DNA of 64,000 nucleotides from Panaeolus papilionaceus (taxonomy: Eukaryota; Basidiomycota; Agaricomycetes; Agaricales): positions 434,001-498,000 of the forward strand of contig JADNRZ010000012.1 of NCBI GenBank assembly GCA_015501605.1. Direction: 5' to 3'. The stretch's first letter is position 1. Each line of letters begins with the position of its first letter. The translations under genes were made by a program, and so were the position numbers. This document shows positions 1 to 12,594 of the stretch, in pieces. The notes beneath the pieces were generated by a model that did not search any database, had not been told where the DNA came from, and worked only from the letters and a program-made list of their open reading frames with translations.

Positions 1-42
1 TTCGCTTTCGTCCCTCTTCTCAATCATCTCATTTTTAGCCCC

Positions 43-1794
43 ATGCATAGGGTCCTTCAAAACCCCTCTTTGCTTCGAGAGATCTTCTCCAATATCACAC
101 CTTGTCCCAACCGTGTTAACACTAAGAGGTGCTCGTGTCGAGCAGCGGCACTGACCTGCAGAGCCTTTTCAGGCCCTGCCCTCGATGTCCTATGGCAAGA
201 TTTGGACAGTTTTATGCCAATCGTACTGTTAATCCCCCGGCTGAAGCGTGTAACTGGTGGGGACAATGAAGACCCATGTGTCTGGGTAGGCGCCGGTTTG
301 AGGGTCGATCGTTATCCGGTTATGCTCACATATTTTTCCTAGTTTGCAGATGAAGCTCTTAAATTAGACGATCTAACCACGATGAGGGCTTATGCTCGGC
401 GTGTTAGACGCCTTTACCTGTACCACTCCAGTCCGTCTAACAACAACCCGGAAATGCTGAGCCGCGTTGAGCCGTCCACGATGATGCAATTACTCAACTT
501 GTTTGGCCCTACGCATCCTCTCTTTCCATGCCTTCGTGAATTACAAATCCAAACTAAACCTATCCGCGGGGCAAGGATGTCCGCTACATCGGCCTATCTC
601 TCCCTATTCCTCTCGCCCATGCTTCAAAGCGTTTCGTTCCATTTCTGGAACCACGTCCATGTCACTTCAGTCGCAGCGCCTACCGTGTCCATGTTTCTTC
701 GAGATCTGAGCAAGCACTTTGACGGCGGCCATCCTCGTATCGACACAATACACCTATATCCTCCGGTTTCACCTCATGATATTGATAGCTTGTGTTCGCT
801 AACATACCTAGAAGAGCTCGATTTGGGCAGAAGCTTTCACAGAAGCCATCCCGACATTCCGACATTTCAGGAACTCGCGATTCTCGATAACCTTCGCAAG
901 CTCACAGTCAGCGTCGATGACTACATCTGGAATCCTTTACCACCCCACTCCGTGGAAGGCATTATCCCCTGCTTTGCTTCGTTGAAAAATCTGATTCTCA
1001 GATCCAACGTAAGAAGTCTCACTTCCATCATATCCTCTGTTTTCCTTCCCTCCCTGGAGAGGCTTGATTTCGAGTGTGCTATAGACGAAGAAGACGACAC
1101 ACCGGACCCCAAAGATTGGCAGAAGCTGTTTCAAAAGCTGGTTATTACTGTGCCCACCCTTCGCGCCCTGGTCTTGAACATCGATTATCCCAGTGACTCG
1201 GATTCAGACCATAACTCAGAGAGCATCAATGTAGAAATCCCGCCTTTGCCATGGTCTATCTTCGCATCGCTTCTTTCACTCCGCATTGTTGAACTCGAGA
1301 TTCGCAAACCCAAAGTGAACGCACTCTCAAATCAACATATCGAGGGAATTGTTTCAGCCTGGCCAGACTTAGAGGTGCTTCATGTCAACACCGACGGTCT
1401 CAAAGGGAACATAAACCATAACTCCCTAATCACCATTGCCACCAAGCTTCCAAAGCTTCGTTCTCTGTCGATATCATTGAACCTGCAAACACTTCCGCAG
1501 GACTTTCTCCCAAAGCCGCCACTCACAATCTGCATGCTTCGGTCTATTTGTCTGTCTGAAAGTCATAAAACCCCGGCATCTAGAGGGGGTCGGTCTGCTG
1601 GTCGCCTTCAGGAGCCTGATATAGACACACTCTACTCGTTGGCACAATTCCTGGACACATTGTTTCCCCATCTTGTAGACATTGGCATACCCCAGTTATT
1701 CAGGTTTGATAACGTCGAAAAGAGGCTTAAAGGGTTCTTGGATGGGTTTAAAAAGGCACGGAGCAGGGAACGAGCGCTAAACACGAGGAGGTGA
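43..1794 (+). CDS. F-box protein, subfamily A member 1
   Basis: Predicted substrate-recruiting F-box protein, which in this family would bind Skp1 in an SCF ubiquitin ligase and use a leucine-rich C-terminal region for the target. An F-box-like helix opens the protein (LQNPSLLREIFSNI, residues about 5-18, then AALTCRAFSGPALDVLW). The rest is rich in leucine-repeat-like segments such as LEELDLGRSF and LRKLTVSV. One intron is inferred at 286-342 (GTAGGC...CCTAG, 57 bases); it joins the short first exon in frame to the long exon, giving 564 residues. The ATG at 43 is supported by the paralog at 12595-14298, which starts the same way. The gene converges tail to tail with the P450 at 1900, 105 bases away. 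Substrate unknown; lineage-specific expansion of such genes is common in Agaricomycetes. Confidence 0.8.
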
Positions 1795-1899
1795 TTTGTT
1801 GTTTGAACATATGATTCATTTGTACATACGTAGCTTGGTCGGTCATATACGCGTAGTATACAAAATTGACACAAAAAAATCAGTTCTTCAAACTCTTGT

Positions 1900-4029
1900 T
1901 CATTCGGTAGGCTGATGACAGACCGCAGTTAGCAAGGAAGATGCTCGAATAGAGCGAGGACGCAATCGGATTTCAAATGGCTCTGGAAAGCTATATCACA
2001 GATGTTTCATTAGATCATTTCGTCCCGCACTAAAACAACGATAGGATGAAGTAAAAGTGGAGGCTTACCTTACAACAGAGGATGTATAGGCATACTTAGG
2101 CAACACCTCTTTTCCATTTTCATCCAGACCAGGCAAGATATCACAGGTCGCCAGGGTTGTAGCAACGATTGCAAAAAACGTGCCCTCTGCAAAGTACATC
2201 CCAGGGCACATTCTTCTACCAAAACCGAAAGACACATTCTTGATTTTGTCCATCTCAGTGTCGAGCCCTTGAAAGCGCTCGGGGATGAAATCCATGGGGT
2301 TTGTGTAGTCTTCCGGATCATGGAGCATTTTCCTAGAATCTTGTTGAGTATGATGCATGCATACAATATTGTTTTGTTGTCGAAAGCATACTGACCAGAC
2401 ATTTGGGATGACCATAGAGCCTTTGGGTATTAGCATACCGTCATATTCGTCGTCTTGTTTTGGTGCATGGGGGACAGCTAGATAGTTCAAGATGAGACTA
2501 AATTCAAGAACATAATCAAGAACAGACACTCACATAGCGGACCAGCGGGTGCCCAGCGATAAACCTCTGTCATGACAGCTCGAATGTATGGCAAGTTGGC
2601 TTTGTCAGAAATCGAGGGTAGCCTGTCCCTCCCAACGACTGCATCCAGCTCAGCCTGTGCCTTTTTCTGTACTTCTGGATAGAGTATCATTGCCATAAAA
2701 AACGACAGAGCAGTCGTTACGTTCTATAATAGGTAGATCAGCGGGCCATCCTGGCATTATTTTGAATGGCGAAACACACCGTATCCAATCCACCACCTAA
2801 GACGGCTGGTAACGCGTATGCGAGCTGGGATTCAACTTCCTTGCTAAGTTTGCCACCTGCCGCCTGATACAAGTTCCCGCACATATTGGGCATCAATGCT
2901 TTGCCACTTTCCTGAACGGAACAAGAGTGATTAGTTGTCCATTGAGGAGATGTAAATGAGACTAACCCAATGATTTTTACTCCATGTTAGAGGCTCCCAT
3001 GCCACGCGATCGTGGTTGCTTCGCCATAGTTTAGCCTTCTTCTGGAAGCTGGCCCCTGGAATCCATGCAGGAATGTGCTTAACTGGGAGGACGTCAGTGA
3101 TTTATTATGGCGAGTTATCGAGTAAATGTTATACTTACTCCATGGAATAAAATCGACTGTAAAGTTTCCAAGGGTCGTGGCGAGGTCAAACTCGTGCATC
3201 ATTTGCAGCCCAGTGTTCAGCCAAGGATCGTCATCCGACTGAACGGTATATCCGTATGCTGCCCGCAGAATCACAGCACCAATTTGTCTGAGGACAAGGA
3301 ACAAAGACCAGTTAGGAAGTAGAAGATGAAGAAACCCCGGAAACTCACAGGTTGAGCTCTGGAACAAGGCGCGACGGATTTTGTAGAAGATTCTGGACAA
3401 GTATTGCTGCCCGCCTGTCTTGCAAATGATAGTAATCTCGACAATGTGTTGGGTTAAATTCCTGAACAACGAGCTTTCGCTGTTGTCTCCATTCGTAGCC
3501 GTAGGATTGTAGTGTGAAGGTACGGTCATAACCACATCTGTTATGCCGCAATCAGCACGCAGCTCTACAATATAAGGAGTATTTTACAGAGATGCCATGT
3601 TCTACAACATAGAAAACAAGATCAATGACATTTCAACAATGGAATCGCATTCCCCACATACCAATCTGGGCCTATCGCTGTAGATTAAAGACCTCTTATC
3701 CAGAAGCTCCTTCGCCACCTTCATTGAATTAACGACGACGACCTGTGTTCCTAGCACATTCATGTACATAACATCACCTTTATCATGTCATTAGTCTCGT
3801 CCAGCGTTGCAATACAGTGAGTTAACTACGCACCATATTTCTTGCCCCAGTCTGCAAATGTTAGCCAAGGGGTTTCCTTGGGCACATCCAGGGCATTCCC
3901 CAGAATCGGCCATCCTTTTGGACCCGGTGGAAGTCGAGGTTTGCGTTCTTGACAGATCAGCAAGAGAAAAAGAGCAGTCCCAATTGCAATCGAGCCATAA
4001 ATGTAGATATTGTACTCAATCATACTCAT
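1900..4029 (-). CDS. Cytochrome P450 monooxygenase 1 (ER-anchored)
   Basis: Heme-thiolate monooxygenase; substrate unknown. It is read as about ten exons. An N-terminal membrane helix ([17 protein letters not shown]) is followed by the hinge [14 protein letters not shown]. Later come the I-helix LGGGLDT, the K-helix ExxR in MTEVYRW, a PERF-type FIPERF, and the heme loop [10 protein letters not shown] with the cysteine ligand. The last exon, 1990-1900, ends after ...[11 protein letters not shown] and is joined in phase 2 to the heme exon across intron 2068-1991. A second in-frame ATG lies at 4023; 4029 is chosen as the first. The P450 at 24383-26513 is a close paralog with the same exon layout. 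In the I-helix the usual A/GGxDT pocket reads GGGLDT. The electron partner (a CPR) is not in the window. Confidence 0.88.
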
Positions 4030-4747
4030 GCAAACTATTCAGAGACACCAGGTGTGGGATACAAGAAAAGAGAGCAGTTACTATTAGTAATCTGCTGAGT
4101 GCAATTGAAGTGTGGATGCAGGTAGGGTGCTGTCAGTCTCGGGATGGTTGTTCTACACAGATGACTATCTGCTTCCCTGAATTTCATTTCTGAATGTCAC
4201 CGACAAGTCTTGAGCTTTGTATCATGGGAATTTATGCCTTTTCACGGCTCAAGGAGATATCAATGTCCGCTGCAACCTATACCGTCCTCCGGCGCACATC
4301 TGCATACTCGAGTAGACACGACCATTTTAAAAGTCGAAAGAGAAGACCTAGGCAAAAGAAATGCGAGTGAGCAGGGTTAGAAGCAGAAACAAGGGAACAA
4401 GTGGATTGTTACTTCTTACACTTGTGTGGAGTCTGTGGACGCCATGTGTTGTCCACTCCAGGTCCATCGAAAATCAACAGCGTGGAAACGTCAAATTCAT
4501 GGAAAGAAGCTCAGAAGCATCAGCTGACAGCCCTGCAAGTCGTAAGCCATGAATTGCGACGATTATGTGAACAAATAGATTGAGATTTCATAGCCAAACT
4601 ACAATGTGGCATAGAGACAACTGAAGGGCAGACTCGGTTGAACAGGATGCTGATTGCCATTTCCCACGCAGCCCAACTAATCTAATCTCTCAACCTCAAG
4701 TCAACACATAATAATGCCAGAAAATTCCCAAATTAACAACATTGTTA
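4030..4747. other. Intergenic stretch between P450 1 and F-box B1
   Basis: This would hold the P450 promoter (right-hand end of that minus-strand gene) and the 3' end of the neighbouring F-box gene. Short open frames at 4361-4583 on the plus strand are not convincing as genes. No repeat or RNA gene was seen. Confidence 0.5.
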
Positions 4748-6275
4748 TTAGTAGTCATCATACATGAAATCTCTAGGGTGCTTCGTGGTATTTGTCGACC
4801 CCAGCACAAGACCCCTTTCCACCTTCAACCTCATCAAATCCACATTCTCTCTTAAAGCCTTCAAGACAGCCCTCGGCGGCCTCGACCTTTCAATCCGATC
4901 TGTATTCGAGCCTGGAGTGGCATTGTATACATACGTGATATCGATAAACATATGCCGCACATTGGAGAATCGAGGGTCGTCCAATATAAGCCCTGAGAAA
5001 ACAGACCAGTCAACCAGCTTCATCGTTTCACTGTCGAATTCATGGATGTCGCAGTCCAACTGAATGTGTCGCAAGGTAGGCTGCTTGTCGGGGTGGTTAG
5101 GCAGTGACTGTAAGACCTTGGTGATGTAGGGTACTGAGGTGCTGAAGGCAATTTGACCTGCATAATTTGGTGATCGCGATGCGATGATGAGTCCACCAAG
5201 GCGAAGATATGTCAGGCTGACGAAGCATGAAAGGTCGAGGCATTCTCTAGGGTATGGCTTCCACTGATTCTCTCCCTTATAAACATAAACATTAACAGAT
5301 ATATCTGTGTATTGATAATAAAAAATCTTGAGTCATGGGTAGGGTATCGACCTGTCTTAAAGAACACATACTTTGGGCGCTGTAATGGTATATGACAAGC
5401 AGTTCAAGCCTCTTTAAACTCCTAGCACACCTTTTGAATACATGGTAGCTTCCGTGATGTGGATCAGCAAATTCGTGATATTGTGTAGCGACCACCACAA
5501 GACTTTCAAGGGAGTTTATAGTGATCGGGAACGCAGGGTTGTCGATAGTTAACCAGTCCGCAAAACCTGAATATGGAAACGTCCTTTTGTCGATGATCAA
5601 GGATTTGAGCCTGTGTGGTTGTGGTCCCTGTGCAATGGCCTGAACGCTAAGGATCTTATTCGGGAAGCTATCACCAACCTCGAAGGTGCCGGAGGTCGTA
5701 ACTGTAAGGGATTCAAGGGCAGATAAACCACCCTGACGAGTGGACGCTGCGAAGGCCCCAGTTAAATACTCGAACCTCAAGTCTGAGACTTGATGCAGCA
5801 GCGGGTGAACGGCGCGGCGCACTGGTTCTGGTAGGGAAGACCAAGCGATGCGCTTACTGTACGGGATTGACTCAAACGATAATGTCCGAAGTTTGGTTAG
5901 ATACGGCACCAGTCTCGATATTGAGAAATCATCGTAATACCAGACGCGATTCGAAGGGCCGAACGACTGGGTTTCGAATACCCTGATGACGAGATGCTTC
6001 ACACATTCTGCGATGGCGGGTCTGGACTGAATGACTGTAAGCAACTTGTGACCCTTCGACCAGCAAGATTCTGCTTGTTGAGATGGGTTTTTAGAATTGC
6101 GAGTGATAGTGACAATGGCTTGGTTGAAGAATCGCCGCCGAAGAAGGATGCAGAGTTCTTTGTTTGCGCAGGCAAGGTTCTTTAGTGGGTCTCGAGGATA
6201 ATCGGGGATGTAGTCGATGACATTGTCCCAGATATCAAGTGTAAATACGGCGTCTGGAGATTTCTGATATTGCAT
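4748..6275 (-). CDS. F-box protein, subfamily B member 1
   Basis: F-box-like protein of a three-member local family. The N-terminal motif is DIWDNVIDYIPDYPRD...LACANKELCILLRRRFFNQ, and the C-terminal signature is RPPRAVLKALREN...RGLVLGST, nearly the same as in the genes at 14784 and 16582. The start is the ATG at 6275; the frame is open 24 codons further upstream, but only from a GTG. One intron (5371-5305, 67 bases) interrupts at phase 1, just before ISV, at the same place and phase as in both paralogs. The spliced product is 486 residues. The family role would be target recruitment for an SCF ligase; this is inferred, since the F-box match is loose. It lies in minus orientation between two P450 genes. 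Confidence 0.8.
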
Positions 6276-7191
6276 GGTCGTGGTTGTGGATGAAGGAGGG
6301 AGACGAGTATGAGGGCGCAAGGCTGTGTGATAAACATCGCCTGCCACGACAGAGATATGCTTGTTTGTTTTATTGACTAGTTAAGATTTTAAAGAACGCG
6401 ACAAACTCATTAGACCAAGAATAATTGCATAGTTCATACAGCTATAGGAGATCTCAGCATCGAGACTGCGAATTCTGAGGACCCCAAAATTTCATCGCAA
6501 ACTTGTAAATTACACATAACTGGCTTATGCGCAGTTTTCACCGTCACCAGAATCAAGAAAGCATGCCTGAAAAAAACAGGTCCAGCGTCGCAGTAAATTG
6601 CAGAGTTGGAAAATGGAACAGAGTGTGAGGAAAACGTCCAAGATGCCTCAGGATGCAGGACAGCCCGACAAACGCTTCATTCGGCATGATCCGCATATTA
6701 GTGATCCGCTACATCTAATCTAATCTATACAACCCCTATCCTCCAATCCTCCTTGACCTTTGCTTCCCGCAACGCAGCGCTGACCATCATATAGCCAAGT
6801 AAGCCCCTAAAAAGAAACCTGGATGGCCGTCTAATCAACAACCATGTATACATGTCATATTAATCGAGAAAGCTACAATACACCAGTCATTACACTCATT
6901 ATACAATAATAATTATAATTTAACTCCCGAAACAAGCCAAACAGAACTGCAGCTAAAATTCAAAAAATGCTCAACCAAACTGAAAAAAGACCTTTCTAAG
7001 TGCGAAAAATTCGGAACCTCAGGCTCATGCGATAATGATAATGTGAACGCGAAACACGATGAATGAAGGAGTCACAAAACGTGGAAAAACAACGGCATCC
7101 AAGAGAAGAAGCACACAAGAATGAATGTGCGAGACAGAAAAGAAAACAGAAGTCGAGGCTCCGAAGTGTAACCAACCCGGCTTACACGTTA
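6276..7191. other. Intergenic stretch, AT-rich, no gene seen
   Basis: About 900 bases with no supported frame on either strand. It includes an AT-only patch near 6902-6922. It should contain the promoter of F-box B1 and the 3' untranslated part of P450 2. Confidence 0.5.
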
Positions 7192-9539
7192 TTAAACGTC
7201 GATCACTCTGCGTGCACTGTTGGGTGCGTTTAGAGTGTCGGTATCCGAATGCATCATAATTAGTCCCAAGGCCTTCTCAGACCTGGGTCGAATGTCGCAA
7301 TTAAATTTGCTTGGGGTCCTATTTATTATCGAAACAGTTAGAACGCAGTTGACACAGTGAAAACCATCAAAAGGTCCAATCGAAAGTCCTCATCGATGGT
7401 TGTCATTCGACTAAAACATCCGAGAGTCATGCACCTGACGCTGTCCGCCCAAAACAGTAAAAACAGAACAAAACAAAAGGCCCACCTGAAGATTGGGTTT
7501 TCAAACTTGACCTCTGGCTCCACAATCTCGCCATGTTCATTCACAGGTTTTGTAACTTCCACAGTAGCCAGCATAGAAACAATCAAAATCCAGACAGACG
7601 AATCAACCAAATTCATGCCTGGACATTGTCTTCAGAAACCGGATCAGCTGCATGGGTCTGGGTCATCTTAAGGGGACCACCCACCTCCTTCCAAAACCGA
7701 AGACGTAATGCCTTGGATCCCTCTTGCGATCTGCTTCAACATCCCCAGAACTCTCCATGAATCGATCTGGGTTGAAAGCGTTTGGATCAGGATACAGCCT
7801 CTCATCCCGCAGAATCGCCCTGCCAATGTTCAGATGAGAGACGGCGTGGGGTCAATGGAAGAGAATGATAAGCGTACCATATGTTTGAAAAGATAAATGT
7901 GCCTTCTGGAATATACCTGTCTCGGTAAATGTCATCCTTGATCAAGCGATGAGGGAGGCCTGGAGGGATGACTCAGTGAACCGCTTCACGCTGTGCAAAA
8001 AGTGCTTACCCATGGGCACAGGAGCTCCCCATCTCAAGCATTCTAGATAAACGCACTTGACTGCAAGTGCGCGATTTAGTTGAGCTTCGATAGTCCTGTA
8101 AAGGTTTTACTCGCCGTATTTCAACGCGCATCTATCACCGAAGTTGGGCATTCTTGTTGTGCCCACAACACGTTCGATTTCTTCTCTCGCCTTCTTTACC
8201 ACCTCAGGATACTGCATTACCGCAAGCAAAAAGTGTGAGATGGTAGCAATAGTCGTGTCGATGCTTCCACTATACATCGAGTTAGCCGTCCACTTGAGGT
8301 CAAATTCAAAGATATCCTGTTCGACTCCTGAATCGTTCTCCGTGGCTCTGGAAGTTTTGGATGCTGTGTTTGAGAAAGACGGATCATCGAGAAGCGTAGA
8401 ACAAAACGATGGTTTATAAATCCCCCTTTTCTACAAACCAAGGCGAAATGAGTGGATATATGCGCATCAAATCGCATAAACACTGACCATACTGTTCTTC
8501 ACAAACTCGTAAGGCCGATCAACAAACTCCTCCATCTTCCTCTTCCAAATCCTAGCATTCGTTTTGAAACCTGTACCAGGGAAGCCATCTGGAAGATACT
8601 GCAGGCTCGGAAATACGTCAACAAGCCAAATTCCACCACCAGAAGCGATTTTATTGGAGAGAATATTAACGCATTCTTCGGCCATATCCAAAAATTCGTC
8701 CTTTCCGATCTCTGATGGCTCGTATCCATAGACAACGGAGAGAGTAAGGCCGCCTGCATACCTTCTAATATGCGACTGATACGAAGCTGGGGAGGAGATG
8801 AGGCGGCGAAGGAAGGCCATCGTCGACGACTGAATGAGCGGGTGGTAGGTAGGGATTACAGGTGCCCCAAACGCCTTGTGCAACAAACGACGCTGGCGCT
8901 TAGATTGACTGTTATATTGAGTGAACGCGACCTATTATGAATGCCAAGTGAGGTAAGTGATGAGCAAGTGGCGGTCCCGTTTCAGGAATGATACAAGACT
9001 CACCATATTTTTACATCCGCATCTATAGAATCAGAGATAAAGAATGCGTATATATGCATCAGTTTAATGACATTTCTGAGTGGTCGCATGGTTGTGGCGT
9101 GGACGCGACACGACACGACACGACATGGCAGGAAAGAGAAGTGCTCACAATTCCCCAGCCATGACGAACTTTGGCTTGTCAGAATAGATGGCGCCACGCT
9201 TATCTAGTAAATCTATTGCAGCTTCAGCACTATTGAGGAAAACAATCCCCTGGCCGAGTACATGCAGATATACCACATCGCCTAGTGGTAAACAGTAGCT
9301 TAGCTCTACACGACGCTGAAAGATGCCTGAAAAAAATACAACGAACCAAATTGCTTCGCCCACTTTGTAGCGGGTAACCAAAGCTCTTTCGCCGTGAGAT
9401 TGTTGACGTTTCCGAGGAAGGGAAGGGGCTTCGGTCCTGGAGGAAGCGGATGAGGAGTCTTAAGCTTTCGGAGGAAGCGATGGTAGACAATAGCGACGAG
9501 GGCAACGGAGATAAACGCTGTGGTCATCGTTGAAAACAT
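7192..9539 (-). CDS. Cytochrome P450 monooxygenase 2 (ER-anchored)
   Basis: Heme monooxygenase of a different P450 family from its two neighbours. It has an N-terminal helix (TAFISVALVAIVYHRFL), the hinge PLPPGPKPLPFLGN, and an I-helix SGSIDTT close to the canonical AGxDTT. The K-helix is ECLRW and the PERF region FNPDRF. The heme loop FGFGRRQCPGMNL is restored by splicing: the intron 7684-7630 falls inside this motif, so the cysteine ligand lies in the next exon. The following exon ends ...KFENPIF and joins, across another intron, to a last exon reading ...NCDIRPRSEKALG and stopping at 7192. The start is the ATG at 9539. A CGACA pentanucleotide run sits in an intron near 9108-9126. Substrate unknown. 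Confidence 0.87.
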
Positions 9540-12500
9540 CTTTGACGACGTTCAAGCGTTATTCGAAATAAAGAGAAGAAAAGAGGCCGGTATTGATGCG
9601 GCAAAAATACTTCGTCCCTTTATAAACCTCTCCCACTTTCGGGCATGTCCTTACCTTATCCAGTACTCTCGGACCGCCATTCAGTTTGCCTTCCAAGTTT
9701 AAGGTGCTTTGACACCATTTCCACCTTACATCCAAAGAACAAACATGCTTTTTTACAATCTTTTTGACATTCTGAAAGGCTTGGAATAGCTTGGAGGACA
9801 GGCTCAGTGGAGTATTTCACGACTTAGAAACCGAAAAAGAATAAAATCATGTCGTCTCGTATCCACCCTCGGAGAATTTGTCAAGGAGAAGCTCTTATGA
9901 GCAGTTATCATATTATTAGGTATCGCCATTTCGAAACCCCACAAATAGATACCGCAATGTTCGAAACCCCGAAAGGATCGCTTATAGCGCTCAACTCTTG
10001 CTTGAACGGTCTCCAAGACTTGTAATGACCAATTCCTGACCAATGGGTCCGTTCATCACCGTGACCGTATGGTCAACGTAGAATGTTAGGACGCAATATT
10101 ATTAGAGCAAAAAAAGCCGGATGAGAGGTCAGAATTCGAAGTGAAACTCGTTTAATGGCATCCCGCAGGATGCATAAAACACAGCGTACTTGAACAAGTA
10201 ACTGTTCTGTATAACCACAGGACTGGTATCAGCGCTCAGCTTCTCGCTAAGCTCCAGACGCACACTGGTGTGATAAGTGTGACCTCAACTACCCGTTTCA
10301 CTATAGAATCCTTCTTTGGTTCCTGACATCGACATTTGACATCGAAGGCCATTCCCCTTGCGCTTTGCCACATCCTATCCGCTGCTATTTGCGAGCTTTC
10401 TGACAGTGAGTTGACACCAACGAGGCACTTATGTAAACGCAGATTATAAGAAGCGACTAATCGGATAGGACGGTCTGGAGCGTCAGCCGTGCAGCACTGC
10501 GACAGTACGAGCAATCTGATAATCACAAGTTGCCCATACCTATGATGGTTCCAGCCCGATTCCTACATGCACAGCAGGAATCTACAGCACCATCCTAAAA
10601 CGCCTTCGTTGAAATCACCTTCTCATCCACCTTTCCCCAGCTTCTACATTCGAATTCGAAGACCACCGGTACATCTCTCATGCATCGCTTTCCGTTTCAT
10701 CTGATCAGAACCATAACCATAACCAATCCCGATATCGACCATCCCCCATATCAATTCGAATCACCCCCTCATCATCACGCCTCTCCTCAATCCCTTCCCT
10801 TATAATCACTCACTTCTCGAAGAGGAGAGGTCTTCGAATCCTGCTCAGAAGGTTCCGAACGAAGCGCACCCACACGCCATTTCACGCCAGCACGATATTA
10901 ACTGTCACAACTCGACATGTGCATGCGAACACGACGCCATTCTGGGTAGGTAACTCCTTTCTGTTGGTGCCCTGTCGCATCTAAAAGCAGGCAAAAGGCT
11001 GTCGGAAGCGTCCTATCGTGTCGTCAAATAGCCTCGCGTTTGACTCGAAGCATTCCGTGGAGTCATTGTGGTCGACAGCTGCCCGGGGCTCGTGGTGCTA
11101 ACTGAAATGCGTTAGGACAGGCGCAATAACGAGAGTATATACGAGGACAAAGGGTTTGCTTTCGAGCCTCGTGGAAAGCCTAAAGCAACCCTCTCTTTCC
11201 CGAAAACGAAAAGCGTGAAAGTCAAGTCGAACATATGATTGATCCACGGAAGATCACCGGACAGGGTGGTCTTGATATGGTTAGCTACAACTTTGTATGT
11301 CATTCATCATGGATCCGACTTTATTGGAAATTTATGTTATAATTACAAAAACGAAGGAACTCAAATGTAGATCCCGTAGGGATTGTCAGTGGCAACCTCG
11401 ACACGGGCTGCTCGGCGTCACGTCGGACATCGGAGACTTGGCTCACATTACCAAACGAAAAGGATATATACATTCATACGTGATCCTGATTTTCGTATTC
11501 TGTAAAGCAGACACCAATTAAATAAATTTCATTACTTAGCCTTTTCATAGCAAACGAGTTACCGACTCACATCGGAAATGAAAGTCAAGTAGGCAACTTA
11601 ACTCTTGATCCAATTATTTAACAATGTATACCTTGGTGTACCAACTCAAGCAGCTATCGACTCGAGAGACGCACCATCCGCCCCCCAGACCTTAATTGTT
11701 CTTTAATTCTCGACTAGTACTTGAACCATTGTCTTCCGACGGCTCGAAGTAGCTTAGCCTTAATGTGCTGTTAGATCGACCTTCACATTGACTCAGAGTA
11801 AAGTAAAGTGTAAGATGAACACCTTCATTTCAGGGGAGGCGCTAGTCGGTGTCAGTGTCGAGAGGTGTACGCATTTAGTTAATTCCGAAGCCCGAAACCC
11901 GAGGAACAATCAATAATGAACGCTGTTTATTCACTGAGATACAATGCATGACAAGCAACCCAACTACAGATCCAAAGGCACTAGTACTGATAGAAGAGAC
12001 CATCGTGAATTTTCCAGCGCTGTTTGTAGGTAGGCCGATGCTGCGCAATGGCAATATCCTGACATGTTGTTCGTAGTCCGCACGCGCTCCAGGTCTTCAA
12101 GGCGAAGGCTTTTTTCGGTGTCCTATTTTCATGGCTAAATCAGCTACGCAATGCACTCAACATGTACTAAAGATGGGATAGGAGGTCTTTTGTTCGTAAT
12201 GCCAAAATGCATTACCAGGAGTTATTGTTGGATGAACTGTGTCTCGAAATGAGTGAAATGGGCGAAACGCAGACCAGTGAGGAGGGTCTTTAAACGATCT
12301 AGACATGGAATCCCCTTTGACTGGAGCGAACACAGCAAGCACCATATCGAGTCTGCCTGACTGGTTATTGAGAGTGATTGATTTCACATGTGGCTCAAAC
12401 CTCGTTCAAACGACAAGGAATACCATACATGACCAAGAAAACTACCTGTCCTCGACTAACGCGGTAAAATGACAAGATTGCCTTTCGACACCTTTCGACA

Positions 12501-12594
12501 ATGTCAAGAAAACAAGAGATAAACACGATATGCACGTATATGACAAAAAACAACAATAGAAAGGTGCCCTTCGATTTTCAGTGTGCGACGGCGT
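9540..12594. other. Gene-poor stretch of about 3 kb
   Basis: No gene can be supported here. A minus-strand frame at 12157-12400 is open and has a protein-like composition (FRPFHSFRDTVHPTITPG), but it lacks an ATG and a partner exon. A minus-strand frame at 10236-10526 starts only with GTG. Positions 10620-10830 are pyrimidine-rich on the plus strand. No terminal repeats, tRNA or transposase remnant were recognised by eye. Confidence 0.45.

Noticed and set aside
4361..4583. Plus-strand frame with a hydrophobic N-terminus (SGLLLLTLVWSLW) that could be a small secreted protein
   Set aside because: Short, positioned in the P450 promoter area, no splice or homology support, and an overlapping frame of equal length exists.
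10236..10526. 96-codon minus-strand frame in the gene-poor block
   Set aside because: Starts with GTG, no ATG or splice partner, no recognisable motif.
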